In this document: in pieces, positions 21,719 through 32,987 of the stretch
How positions within the stretch are numbered: position 1 is the first letter of the stretch
Layout: the number at the start of each line of letters is the position of its first letter
NCBI GenBank assembly: GCA_036245805.1
Contig: BTRK01000005.1
Coordinates: forward strand, 31,291,469-31,355,468
Length of the DNA stretch: 64,000 nucleotides
Origin: Pristionchus mayeri
Lineage: Eukaryota; Nematoda; Chromadorea; Rhabditida; Neodiplogasteridae
Reading direction: 5' to 3'
Program-made: the position numbers and the translations under genes
The notes under the pieces: generated by a model
The model's input: the letters and a program-made list of their open reading frames with translations, nothing else
Database searches by the model: none
What the model was told of the DNA's origin: nothing

Positions 21719-24700
21719 ATGGCTCCAGCAAAGAAGAAATCTCGTCTCAACGAGCTCAAGGATTCAATTAAAACAGCAGGCGGTGAGCTAATCGCGTTAG
21801 GCTAAGGACCCAGAGCAACATCGACAACATTCATGATTTATATTTATTCATCGAATATTTTTATGAGCTTTTTATAAATACTCAAAAGGTGTCAATATAC
21901 CCAATACTTCTGAGGCAATACTTTCCATTTTAAATCTTACTGTGAACACTTATTAATCCTTGATTTCCAGACGATTTCCATTCTGGATTCATTCGGTTCG
22001 ACGTCGAGCAAATCTCGACACTTGATGAGAAAAATCGATGGTCACACAAAATCGAAGTGCAAGAAGTGATGTGGTTAGTAATTGGCGAAATATAAAGTGT
22101 TGTGCACTACGAAAAATTTCTGAATTTATTTTTTGAGTAAGGTTAATGGTATGGCATCGTTCTCTGTATATTTTAATTAGCCCCGGCGCGAAGCGCCGGG
22201 GCAATTTTGGCCGGGAAACGAGAGGTTCCCACAGTCGGAAAGGTTCCTGAGAGGGTAGGGTATCGACATCCCTTCAAACTCAATTCCAAGTATTCAGCTT
22301 TTGGGGATCCTCGGTGGAAGCACAGGGGATGCTAAATCCGAAATTTCAAGTCTATCACAACCGGAAGTGCCTCAGGCTGACTCCGATTTTTGTCGGTTTC
22401 ATGGCGTCAAGGATTTTTGAGTTGGTGGCGCGAGCATCGTAGAGAGACGTGCTATAGCTCATTCGATAGAGCGTACACGGTTGCCCGCCTAGAGACTTTT
22501 CAGAATGGTAAAATTCCTACTGCAAAGGTGCGAAAAATGCCTTCAAAGTTCGAAATTTTGAGCCCTCTGGCAGCTCGGCCACATTTTCGGCTATCCAAGC
22601 TCTCAATGGAAAATCCAAGTTCCTGCCGGCCTACAATAGACTAATATTGATACGGCGAATCCAATGAGCATAATTTCGAAAAGATTGGTTTCCATCTGTA
22701 GGTGCTGCCACCTGTCAAACATTTTCCCGCGCGAATTTGCCCCTCTGCCTCCTTCTCCTCTCTCCCTCCCCCGCGCCCCTCTCTTGGCCAGGTCAAAGGT
22801 CGTAAACACTACGGGTCGTCTCAAGTTGTCAACAATCTTTGGGAATGAGATACAAATTCGAAGCTGGGGTTGAACGAGTATCATATTTGGAATCACCGTG
22901 TTAAATATCCCAAGGCGGCATGGTTTGTTGGGGTCGATGGATACTTTCAGTTTTGCACTTTTGAACCCTCTGGGTGAGGAGAGGGAACACGAGGGAGTTG
23001 AAAGCTTGCGACCTGTGTTACTTTACAATTGTCCACGTTGAAAAACCTAATAAGGCGATGTAATCATACTAGCCATTGCCAACTGTCTTGAAGACGGCAC
23101 CGTCGCTTCTCGATGGGATGGATCGTGGCATCCAAAATCGACGAATTAGGAAGGGGAGGAGGATGGTACAACTATATCAACAGATTTTGACAACGAGAAA
23201 TAGCAAAAAGTCCATAGTTTTGCCAATGCTTTCCCATCACTATCCTGTCAAGGCTTGTAAGCAGAAATCGATAATCACGGAAACAAATCAATCGCTCCGC
23301 GTCAATAAAAGTCTCGAGATCCACCTTCCGTTGGAAGGTGACGTATCCTGCCAGCTGAGTGAATTTTGGCAACATATCAATTCAATAAAAGAAGTGAGAT
23401 CCTATTTCACTCAACAATCAGTTCAATAAAAGTCCCGTGATCAACAGCCAAAATTCTCTCACTATTTTTGACAATGTCTGTCACTATGTCATAATAAGAA
23501 ATAATAACAAAATAATGCAGATTAATAATTTTTATGCTTCGCGAAATGTCAGAAAATAATGAGAGAATTTTGGCTGTTGATCACGGGACTTTTATTGAAC
23601 TGATTGTTTTGTGTAGTATGATCTCACTCCTTTGATTGAATTGATATTTTGCCAAAATTCACTCAGGTGTTGACTTTGCTTGCAAAGACAGGATACGCCA
23701 CCTTCCAACGGAAGGTGGATTCATGTTTCGCCCATAATCGCATCTGTTTGGTATACATACACTTATTTACTTACAGGGGATTGAGTGTACGAAAGTTTGC
23801 TAATTCGAATGAAGTTAATTTGCTGTCTGTCGGGTTCTTCACTCCGTATAACAAGTCGAGTTTGTGGAGCATCGATGTCACTATGGAGTTCATCCTCGTC
23901 CACCCCGATTCAAAGAAAAATGCGATTGCCAAGGTGATAGTTACTGATTAAATGAATATATATTCATTCCATATCTAAGGACACTGTCAAATTTAATCGT
24001 CGTCTGAATTGCCATGGGCTTGGTGTTCTTCCTTGGAACGATGTAATGAATGAAGATAAGGTGAAGAGGGATTGAATTTTCCTTCCTTCATTCTACTATT
24101 CAGGGATTCATCAAGGACGACAAAATTACTGTCGAAGGTCGGTTCACAATCACCAGCATGAAAGGATTCAGGTGCTTGTTTTTGTAAAATCATTTTTGAA
24201 ATAAAAATTATGAGATATATTTCTGTAGGACCGCTCCTCTTGTCAATTTCGGCGATTCGGATGAGCCCTGTCACGATGTTGTGTTGATTATCGAGGGAGA
24301 GAAGATTCACGTCAACAAGGGGGTGTGTGCATTATTTTTATTATTTTTCCATTTTTGCATAGGGGCTAGCGATTATGAATGGATGAATTACAGAAGTGTA
24401 ACGTTCAATTAAAGTTACCCAACAAGGAAGAAACCCTGATCTCACCCTGATCCCGTCGCGTGCACGAGAGAGTGTGCAAAAGTGAGAGAGCGCGGATCAT
24501 TTCCGGCTTTCCCTTGAGGCTATTATTGATTTTTAGCATTTTTGTATATTCATTCTATACTAATTCAACCATCGTCTATTCGATGGAGGACGAAAAAGAA
24601 TGGGTCAATTTCGTCCTTGTTGGGTAACTTTAAGTTATTCTCGTTTAATGATTATCCTTTTCCGACTAACAAGCTGTTCAGCAGAGAACATATTCAAAAC

Positions 24701-25536
24701 ATATGCACGTAATGGGATTGGGTGGGAATGAAAAAAGCGTTTTAGAACAGTTACGATAAAACGTTTGGAGTTGGAGCGATACGCCAAAAAAGAACTAATG
24801 TATTTTTGCAGTATCTCTCTATACACTCATCAGTATTCAAAGCAATGTTCTTCGGAGAATTCGCTGAGAAAAACAAACAGGAGATCGAACTGAAGGATAT
24901 CGATCGAATGGTAAGATATTATCATCGCAGAAAAAGCATTCACGACGAATAATTCGAGGAATTTCTCGAGATGCTTCGTGTCATCTACCCTTCTTACAAG
25001 AAAGTCACAGGTTGAATGGGATTTTTTGTGTATGAAATAATTATTTTTTAGATAGCAACGTTAACTTTCTTCTGAAGCTCGGAGATCGCTTCCAAATTAA
25101 GGTAAATACGCTGGTTAAATTTAAGTGAAATAGCATCGCCTTTACGTCTCCTACTTCCATTTTCAGCTCCTTCTCGACCTCACTGAGAATTATCTCCTCT
25201 CTTCGACCGACCCCGAGCTCGCCTCCAAGCTCCTTCTCTCCGATCAGTACAGACTCGTCAAATTACAGGCTAGAATTTAACATATTATGTTTGGTTTGCG
25301 AGTAGCTAACCCGTAAGAAATCATGCCCGTTATCGGATCGAAAAAATTGATTGAAGGATTACTGTCTCTCCGCACTCAAGACTACGGATGAATTCAAGGC
25401 TGTCAAGGTGCACTTTTCGTTGTTCATATCTCTTATTACTTGATATCTTCCCGTCCAGAACTCTCAAATCTTCGCAAGTCTCTCGGACGCGATCAAAGCT
25501 GATCTATTCGAACGTCATCTCGAGATTGCCAAGTGA
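21719..25536 (+). CDS. Gene F: MATH-BTB protein, intact
   Basis: Proposed exons: 21719-21782, 21971-22073, 23777-23933, 23980-24060, 24104-24171, 24229-24322, 24812-24910, 24959-25010, 25052-25101, 25167-25268, 25357-25407 and 25459-25536, giving 332 aa. MATH is about 22-158 (GFIRFDVEQISTL, WSIDVTMEFILVHPD, DDKITVEGRFTIT). BTB is about 159-256 (NFGDSDEPCHDVVLIIEGEK, HSSVFKAMFFGEFAEKNKQ, LEMLRVIYPSYKK, LLKLGDRFQIK). The C-terminal helices end LFERHLEIAK. The donor after 25268 is GC (CAG then GCTAGA), a known minor donor type. The acceptors at 24958 and 25356 (TTCGAG, TTGAAG) are purine-rich and weak. The ATG is seven bases after a TTATTCAG. The large second intron and the sixth intron hold repeats. 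CUL3-adaptor role inferred. Confidence 0.8.
22180..22202 (-). repeat. GC-rich hairpin, possible Helitron-type terminus
   Basis: A 10-bp perfect stem of GCCCCGGCGC with a 3-base loop stands out in AT-rich intron sequence. Read on the minus strand, the hairpin runs straight into CTAATT, which resembles the hairpin-plus-CTRR end of Helitrons. The usual spacer of about 10 bases between hairpin and CTRR is missing, and I could not identify the opposite TC end. The assignment is therefore tentative. Confidence 0.35.
22203..23318. other. Repeat-like filler in second intron of gene F
   Basis: This 1.1-kb stretch is compositionally unlike the surrounding introns (GC-richer, with CT-rich tracts near 22740-22790) and has no exon homology to the array. 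If the hairpin at 22180 is a mobile-element end, this would be its body. No protein-coding signal was found. Open frames here are short and unrelated to known domains. Confidence 0.4.
23319..23720. mobile_element. Hairpin element in second intron of gene F
   Basis: ATCCACCTTCCGTTGGAAGG at 23319 is inverted at about 23701-23720. The arms continue inward (GTGAATTTTGGCAA, TCAATTCAAT, GTGAGATC, then AAAGTCCCGTGATCAACAGCC) to a centre near 23520. The right arm has a short extra insert near 23670-23690. The outermost segment is itself a small hairpin (CCTTCC/GGAAGG). It ends 56 bases before gene F exon three. Confidence 0.7.
24413..24629 (+). mobile_element. 217-bp TTAA MITE, copy 1
   Basis: Terminal repeats AGTTACCCAACAAGGA and their inverse bound 217 bp, with TTAA at 24409-24412 and 24630-24633. 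The interior (GATCCCGTCGCGTGCACGAG, then GAGAGAGCGCGGATCATTTC) is shared, in opposite orientation, with copy 2 at 27200-27416, which has exactly the same length. It is non-coding and lies in the sixth intron of gene F. Confidence 0.85.
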
Positions 25537-25647
25537 TATACCCATCTATTTACATATTTCTGGATCTCCGAGTTGCCCATTCACTATGAAATCACTTCTT
25601 GTTTTTCTATCGCTCATTGTTTATGATCATCCTCTTTCTCTCCTATA

Positions 25648-25653
25648 AATAAA
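25648..25653 (+). promoter_or_regulatory. Polyadenylation signal of gene F
   Basis: AATAAA lies 112 bases after the gene F stop and about 195 bases before the gene G start codon. That short spacing would suit either independent short genes or an operon-like pair. Confidence 0.55.
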
Positions 25654-25848
25654 GTTTTGCTAACTAATTGAATGTTGTTAATTTAAGTTAAATACTGGTC
25701 GAGCAGTCCAGAACATACTTGCTTTGATTCCCCCGTGATATGCACTGATTTATTATTTCCTTCTTCTAGGTACACTCATGTCTGCAGGTTGATATTTACC
25801 ATAAGAATTTTCAGGGGTTGTTCATAACATCCTTGTCTTCAGGATAGG

Positions 25849-28800
25849 ATGTCTTCGCCCAAGAAATTTGATAATACTGAAGAAGATCAGGGCACACCGC
25901 CAGGTTAAATTCTTCATAAATAGTGCATTTTCCCGAAAGTAGAACCTTTCATCCAGTTGTCTCGTATTTTATATGAGGTGGCTTTAAGTAATACAGGGTT
26001 CCTTGTCTGAAGTTTATTTTCTCTTGAAAAAAATAATTCTTGTTTAAAGTAAATGAAGCGCTGAAAATTATGTTTTCAGACGGAGTCATTCGATTCGAGT
26101 TCGAAAATGTTTCCACTCTGGATGAAGATGGCCGAAACTCGCCAGAGATCGAAGTGAGAGGACTTCCATGGTGAGTGAATGAAACTCGTGAAAATGTTTA
26201 TGTAATATACGTATTATAAGTGAAATTGTTAAGGCACGTAAAGATAACGAGAGAGGAAGTAGACGATGGTCTCTCTGCGTACCTCTGCACTATGCGAAAC
26301 AAGTTGAAGCAGTGGAGCGTTGATGTGGATTTCATGATCACTCTCGTCAATTCCTATCCCGGAAAAAACATCGTTGAGAAAACAGTGAGCTAGTTTGTTT
26401 TAAAAAGTTATGCAAAATATGATTGAAGGGACTGGTAACTTTCAAATATGGACCTAATTGGGGTCGATTGTTGCTGAATTGGAAAGATGTAATCGATGAG
26501 ACGAAGGTTACTATTTTTAAGCTGATTTTGAAGTGAAGTTATTAGTTTTTTTTAGATATTTTGTGTCTTATCGTTAGCGATATTGAATAATCGTATTTTC
26601 TATGTAGATTTTATTTTTTTATTAATTGTTATAAACATTGCAAGTTTATATTTTTACAGGGATTCATCAAGGATGATAAGATAACCGTTGAAATTCGTTT
26701 CTGGATCAAGAATATGAGGGGAATCAGGTGAATATACGTTTTCATAAAAATAAGTTTAGTTGTTGACATTATTTAAGGATGGATTCTCATTTCGACTTCA
26801 CTGATCCTAATGAGCCTATTTACGATGTTGCATTGGTGATTGAAGGAGAGAAGATCTATGCTAGCAAGCAGGTCATATATACAACGAAAAGAAATGTATT
26901 TGTAGCCATTGCAGATTCTTGCTTTGCATTCTCCCGTCTTCAAGGCGATGTTCTATGGTGAATTCGTAGAGAAGGACAAGAAAGAAATCGAACTGAAAGA
27001 TGTCGATCGAAATGTATTTTTATTATTTTGAATGAATCTTTAATTTACACTCAGGAATTCATCGAGCTGCTCAATATGATCTACCTTCCATCGATTAAGA
27101 AATTCACAGGTAGTTTCTACAAAAATACTATTTTAATAGTCCATTTTCAGTCAACAACGTATCTTTTATTCTGAAGCTCGGAGATCAATTCCAGATTAAA
27201 GTTACCGGACGAGGACAAAATTGACCCCCTATTTTTTGTCCTCCATCGAATAGCCGATGGCTGACTTAGTTGAGCATGAATAAACAAAAATGCTAAAAAT
27301 CAATAATAGCCTCAAGGGAAAGCAGGAAATGATCCGCGCTCTCTCACTTTTGCATACTCTCTCGTACACGCGACCAGATCAGGGTCAGATCAGGGTTTCG
27401 TCCTCGTCCGGTAACTTTAAGGCTAGACTTAAAATTATCACTGAAAATTTCTAAAAAAATGAGTATTTTAAGATCTACAAACAGGGTTCGAAAGCCTAGG
27501 GTGAACTTGGTTCCTTTTTGGGGGTGTACGTTTTGCCAACCAAATTTAAAGCAAAACGAACACCCCAGAAGTGAACATAATCTTATACCGTGGCACGAAC
27601 ACCCACGGTATAACATTATTTTCACTTCTGGGGTGTTCGTTTTGCTTTAAATTTGGTTGGCAAAACGTACACCCCCAAAATGAACCAAGTTCACCCTAGG
27701 CTTTCGAACCCTGTCTACAGAATATTTAAATTAATTTTCACGGCTCGTTGTGTTTTCATTGACAATTTTCTCAGATTATTCTCGATCTCGCTGAGGAATA
27801 TCTCATCTCTTGGATCACTCCTGAACTCGCCCCTAAGCTGCTCCTCTCGGACAAGTACGGACTCATCAAACTTCAGGTTGGTTCAACGTTACCTTTCACA
27901 GTAACTATTCGAGCTTCATATATGTTACCGTAGATCTCAATTTTTGAAATTTAAAAAAAAAACTATTGCACGTCTGCATTCAGGGATATTCCAATGAAAT
28001 GGTTTTCATATATGCTTATTTTTGCAAATGTTTAATCTCGGACTCTGTTGTGCACAACTTCCGCCTTACTCGCCCAATCATATTATGTTTCGATATTTCT
28101 CTAGTTTTGATATAGGGACCACCAAGCATTTCACTAATTGTACGTAGCTGGCTCAAAAACGATTCCATTGTATTATATTAGGGTGTAGAAACAATTTTTG
28201 TTCGGGAGTAACCTACAAAAAGTTTATATTTTCTGAGATAAATGTGAATTTATAAAATCATGTTTTCTCAAAATGGGAGACGCGGGCATAAGAATAGCTC
28301 TAGCGCGCGAGTTTATGGAGAGCCGCGCATGTTCTAAGTTTACATCAATAATGGGTTGGTACTACCATTACATATCCAAAAATTGGACCGTTTCTCCAGC
28401 GCCCGCAATTGTTATACACTGACAAAGCGCGCACAATGTTTGGATCTTTAAGACCATGTAAAAAACGCGGGCGCTGGAAAAAAGCTCCAATTCTTTGACA
28501 TGTTATGGTCAAAGTGGCCCACAATCGATGGAAACTTAGAAATTTCGCGGCTCGTCACAGCTGCAATCAAGGAAGCGATTTATGTCCAAAATATTTTAGC
28601 GTTCCGCGAATAATAACGTTCCGCGAGCTATAGTAGACGCGGGCACTGGATGATCGTTCCAATTTTCTCAGAAAAGTTTGCATTGATGGTCTACTAAACG
28701 TTAGTTAAATCAGATTGGACGGCTATAAAGAATTAGTTGCTCTAGATTTATCTAAAGGAAATTGCATTTTTCACTGTGATGGTGGTCCCTAGTTTTGATA

Positions 28801-29042
28801 TTAAAAATGTAAGCAAATTCTCAGGATCACTGCATCAATGAGCTCACGACGCCGAAGAGTGTGAAGGAAGTGAAGGTTGGCGTTTTGCTCTAAACCGTAT
28901 CAATAGTATTTTCTGTCATGGATATTGTCTGTCCATACTTGTTAAATATTTTCTATTGCTGAATTCTCCGGAGTACGAGGATCTCTCAGATGCCACTAAA
29001 TTGACTGTGATGGAGAGGCTGTGCGAGTTGACTCCCGATTGA
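25849..29042 (+). CDS. Gene G: MATH-BTB protein with MITE-derived splice donor
   Basis: Proposed exons: 25849-25903, 26080-26170, 26234-26384, 26429-26506, 26660-26727, 26778-26871, 26915-27013, 27055-27109, 27151-27200, 27775-27876, 28825-28875 and 28974-29042, giving 320 aa. MATH is about 19-148 (GVIRFEFENVSTL, WSVDVDFMITLV, ITVEIRFWIKNMRGI). BTB is about 149-247 (FDFTDPNEPIYDVALVIEG, HSPVFKAMFYGEFVEKDKK, FIELLNMIYLPSIKK, ILKLGDQFQIK). It is the closest relative of gene E. The ninth exon ends at the first base of a 217-bp MITE, so the GT donor is transposon sequence. In the last intron the paralog acceptor position reads CTG instead of CAG. The next AG (28973) keeps frame with four codons lost, and the protein ends LCELTPD. 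CUL3-adaptor role inferred. Confidence 0.77.
27200..27416 (-). mobile_element. 217-bp TTAA MITE, copy 2, at an exon edge
   Basis: The ends AGTTACCGGACGAGGAC and their inverse are flanked by TTAA at 27196-27199 and 27417-27420. Interior sequence matches copy 1 in the opposite direction, with the same 217-bp length. The left TTAA is inside the last two codons of gene G exon nine, and the second base of the element begins the GT used as donor. Confidence 0.85.
27481..27714. mobile_element. 234-bp near-perfect hairpin element in gene G
   Basis: ACAGGGTTCGAAAGCCTAGG at 27481 is inverted at the right end to 27714. Both arms stay paired almost to a centre near 27598, with only a few mismatches. It lies 64 bases after MITE copy 2, in the same intron. 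CTACA occurs next to both ends and could be part of a target duplication, but the left copy is one base off. The mirrored short frames here are not genes. Confidence 0.8.
28113..28791. mobile_element. Inverted-repeat element with 9-bp duplication in gene G
   Basis: TAGGGACCACCA at 28113 and TGGTGGTCCCTA ending 28791 bound 679 bp. The nonamer GTTTTGATA is directly repeated outside (28104-28112 and 28792-28800). A 9-bp duplication is typical of MULE-type elements, while TAGGG ends are also seen in hAT elements, so the superfamily is open. No transposase frame. The interior contains scattered GCGGGC words in alternating orientation. It fills the intron before exon 28825-28875. Confidence 0.75.
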
Positions 29043-29280
29043 GAGTTCTCCATCATTATTTACCCCTAAAGACCAATGCTTTTCTGTCAATGACTAATTA
29101 TTTGTAATATTGAACTATTATTATTGTTTTTGGTTCTCTTGATAAAGTAAATGCAAAATAGCTGGTAATAATGTTTATGAGTGGTCGAAAACTTTCCACC
29201 AAAGTGTACCTTAAAATTTTTTTACGAGTGACATGAGCTTCATGGGCACGCATTGACAATGCGCTGGTAGGGCTTTCCAT

Positions 29281-30107
29281 ATGAGACCGTTTGCGATAAA
29301 TTCAACAAGACCTTGGCACAGCTCAAAACTTCAAACTGACGAAAACATGGCTTCTGGGGTAGTTTTCGATGCTGAACACAATGGTCACCATCATTTTGCA
29401 TAATTCGTTCATTGGGGTCCGGTGTGGTGCCTTGTCACATCCAGCCAAAACTGGTTTTGAATGTGTATCTCGGTCAGATTATATGCTGGTAGCACGAAAT
29501 CTCGCATTCGCGAGCAGAATTTCATGGCGAGTCGATCCTTGTATTTCTTTTGTCATGAATTGTCTCGGTTCACGAGATAATGCGACTTTTTTACTGTATA
29601 ACGGGAGAATCATTTCTCGTCATTTTGACCCCTCTTATTCCTCGATTTACATTGTGAAATGCACTGAAAAATCAGTAAATCGAGCGAACGAAGGCTATAT
29701 CGACCTCCAATAACCATACATGTATATACCATTCGAATCAGCATGAAAAAACGGATCGAATGGTTAGGGTCTCCCCTCGCGCAAGTTATTGAGTAAAAAA
29801 GTCGCATTATCTTGCGAACCGACACAATTCATGACAAATGAAATACAAGGATCGATTCGCCATGAAATTCTGCTCGCACATGCGAGATTTCGTGCTTCCA
29901 GCATGTAATCTGGAAGCATAAAACCAGTTTTAGCCGGAAGTGACAAGGCACTACACCGGACCCCAATGAACGAATTATGCAAAATGATGGTGACCATTGT
30001 GTTCAGCATCGAAAACTACCCCAGAAGCCATGTTTTCGTGAGTTTGAAGTTTCGAGCTGTTCCGAGACCTCGCTACGAGTTGTTGAATCTATCGCGAACA
30101 GTCTCAT
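29281..30107. mobile_element. 827-bp foldback between genes G and H
   Basis: ATGAGACCGTTTGCGATAAA at 29281 is inverted near 30088-30107 with few changes. The arms continue through AACATGGCTTCTGGGGTAG and CATTATTTTGCATAATTCG-like segments. A loop of about 200 bases near 29595-29790 contains its own small hairpins. The right arm has small deletions relative to the left. The frames at 29369-29713 and 29764-30009 are the two arms read in mirror and match no known protein. The rest of the G-H gap (29043-29280 and 30108-30215) shows nothing but an AG acceptor just before gene H. Confidence 0.78.
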
Positions 30108-30215
30108 CATATAAGAATGTTACTGTGAGGAAATTCTTTTTTTTGCTTCAGTTTGCGCAAGTCCTCACAAAATGATTCTTTCAAAATATCAGTATATCAG
30201 AATTACCCTTCCAGC

Positions 30216-32805
30216 ATGGCACCAGTAAAGAAGAAGCCCCGTGACGATGCTTCAATAGAGAATTCAGATGGTGAGAGTTTGTTCTAGCTTCCAGAACTTC
30301 TTCTTTTGGTAGTTCCGTGCAACAGGCATTGAATGGTTTGCATTATCTATTAATATGTATTAGTGAAATACAATTGTTCGAACAAGTGGTGTATGCCAGT
30401 GTGAGAGCCGTGCAAAGTGGTTCCGTGTTTTATCTCCGGATGTAGGCCCCGCCCCTTTCCGCGTACGCGCCCGTTTATTTTTTCCCGCTTCCGGCTCAAC
30501 TATAGGTGCTGGTTTCTGCATAGGGAAGCGTTTATCAAGCGTCGGAGTGTTTATCAAGCGTTCCTGATAACAAAATATGAAAAAAACAAAAGCAAAAAAA
30601 CAACGGAGACAAGCCGTTACAGTAATCAACCTTTATAATTTAAATGGGGGTGTAGTCTGGGTGCACCATATCCTTCTGCAGTTTCCACGTTCGGGTATTT
30701 GTTTGTTCCGCGTGGTGTGTGACAAAATTTTTTATTTCTATGATATACATAGGTGTCTTGTGCTATAATATTATGACATTGAGTATGAAAACAATATGTC
30801 TGAAACCTTTGTTGGTATTGCGAATGCTGATCAATATTAACCTTCCAGAGAATTCTCAATCTGGAGTAATTCGATTCGAGGTCGACAAAGTCTCGACTCT
30901 GACGGATAAGCGTCGATGTTCGCCTGAAACTGAAGTAGGAGGAATTAAGTGGTGAGTAATAGATAATGATGAATGCCAAATGATGAGCCATTTTGTTTAT
31001 TTATCTTGCATATAAGTAATAAGCTAGAAGTAACAAAATATACGCTTTGTCTATAGTGCTGGGCTCGTGGGAGAACAGTGCTTGCTTTCAATAAAGACAA
31101 TAAAGATAATATAATAAACAATAAAGATAATATAATAAACGGAAAATTTGAGGAGAGCGGGTGTTCGAAAGATGACTGTGAGCGGAACAGATTATCTTTC
31201 CGTCATCCTCGCATGCTCGGAGAACAAAACGAGACTGTGGAGCCTCGCCACAAATATTGAATACCTTCTCCTCAATTCGGACTGGAAAAAGAATAAATCT
31301 TACAAGGTAAATGCCGATTAGTTTGTGTTTAACTACCCTTCATTCAGGAATCAGCCATCTTTCAACGTAATTGCTCGCATAAAGGCTACGGAATGTCGAA
31401 ATGGGAAGATATAATTAATGAGAAGGAGGTCATATGTCGTTCATTAATGTTTAATTTGTTAACTATATTCACAATCTCAGTGATTCATTAAGGACGACAA
31501 AATCACTGTTGAAATTCGATTCAAGATTACCAGCATGAGGGGATTCAGGTCGGAAATTTTGTTTAAAAAAGTTAATCAATGAAAAGTGTAAGCGATAGTG
31601 AAGGTATTATGAAGTGGACGGAGAATATAAAATCTTTGAAAAAAGTTTTAATTTTGCTAGAGCCGTCCCTATTATTGATTTCGGAGATTCGAATGAGCCC
31701 TGTCACGATGTCACTTTGGTGATCGGTGGAGAGAAGATCAATGCAAGCAAGCAGGTATCGTCTCTTAAAAAATGTTTTACTCCTTATGCAATTGATCAGC
31801 CATCCGCTTGTGCGGTAAATGAAGGATGTCACATATTATTTTTTGTAGTATCTCTCTCTTCACTCTCCCGTCTTCAAGTCGATGTTCTTCGGTGAATTTG
31901 TGGAAAAGGACAAGAAGGAGATCGAACTGAATGATATCAACCGAGAGGTGAGATTTTGTAATTACGAGAAATAGTTTTTTAGATTTTTGTATTTCGTAAT
32001 ATTTTAGGAATTTCTCGAGATGTTACGTGTGATCTACCCCTCACATAAGAAAATAACAGGTTTGTCATTATTCATTTCGATTCAAATATTATTTGTTAGA
32101 TGATAATGTCTCATTCTTTCTTAAGCTTGGAGATCGCTTCCAGATCAAGGTTGGAACCTTCAACTTTAGATATTCATTGCTTCAAAAGAAAATTACATCT
32201 TTTATTTATCCTGAAATTCTGATTAGCAATTGTTTTCAATCACTATATTTTTTTGCTTAATTTTAGTTGATTATTTTTTGCATTAATATATTTTTGGTTA
32301 AATTAATTTCCTCAGTTTCTTCTCGATCTCGCTGAAGATTATCTCATCTCTTCGGCTGTCCCTGAACTCGCTTCCAAACTTATTCTCTCTGACCAGTGCA
32401 GACTCGTCAATCTGCAGGTGAGAATATTTCTTCCTCTTTTGTCTTCCAAGGTTGATAAGAATATGAACCACACTTTGTCATGTAAATTTATATTCTTGGG
32501 TGGGATTGGAAAATATGTGTTCCCTATTTATTTCTTAAGGAGCACTGTCTCTCTTCGCTCACTACTTCCCATCAGTTCACGGCTATAAAGGTACATATCA
32601 TTAGTCTCCTTTCTAAGTGGCATTTCATAAAGTCTTGACGGAATAGTCGTGGTACTCCGTGATATGTCATCAGTATCTCCTCAAGCATATTTATCTTCCA
32701 TGAGAATCGGCAAGGTTCTTTTGGAGGGTTCTCCTATCTACCGTGATCTCTCCTGATGTGACGGTAGCTGCTCTCTTCGAACGACACCTTGAGATTACCA
32801 AGTAA
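30216..32805 (+). pseudogene. Gene H: MATH-BTB pseudogene, two lesions
   Basis: Exons by homology: 30216-30270, 30849-30951, 31153-31306, 31348-31428, 31481-31548, 31661-31754, 31849-31947, 32008-32059, 32100-32149, 32316-32417, 32540-32590 and 32727-32805. All domains are recognisable: MATH (GVIRFEVDKVSTL, DKITVEIRFKIT) and BTB (DFGDSNEPCHDVTLVIGGEK, HSPVFKSMFFGEFVEKDKK, LEMLRVIYPSHKK). The fifth exon opens with TGA (31481-31483) where every paralog has GGA, which stops translation after about 131 codons, inside MATH. The last exon has one extra base after CTCTCC, giving TGA at 32754-32756. The ancestral TAA is still visible at 32803-32805. Other exons and junctions are well preserved, so inactivation is recent. 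Allelic variation or a sequence error cannot be excluded for either single change. Confidence 0.78.
30271..30848. other. First intron of gene H
   Basis: This 578-base intron is much longer than typical first introns in E or G. It contains a GC-rich patch around 30440-30480 and a short direct repeat TTTATCAAGCG (near 30527 and 30549). No transposon ends or exon homology were recognised. Confidence 0.5.
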
Positions 32806-32987
32806 TCTGCTGTTCACTGTACTTCAATCTCTTATCAGTAATTTATCTGTCCCGCTGTACCATTCGTCTGAATAATTTTCTGATAAAGATTTATTGAACC
32901 ATTTTGGCTGTGTTTAACGATGATCGATAATTCCATGGCACATATTTTTCATTATTTTAATGTACATTTAAATGACGACAGGTCAGA

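Noticed and set aside
22180..22202. Rho-independent terminator
   Set aside because: The hairpin is strong but there is no T-run, and the setting is a nematode intron.
29369..30009. Two similar frames beginning MLNTMVTIILHNSF
   Set aside because: They are inverted arms of the same foldback element, with stops in the less preserved arm and no known domain.
30360..30991. Minus-strand frames of 89 and 121 codons over gene H intron one and exon two
   Set aside because: They overlap a homology-supported exon on the plus strand and have no domain of their own.
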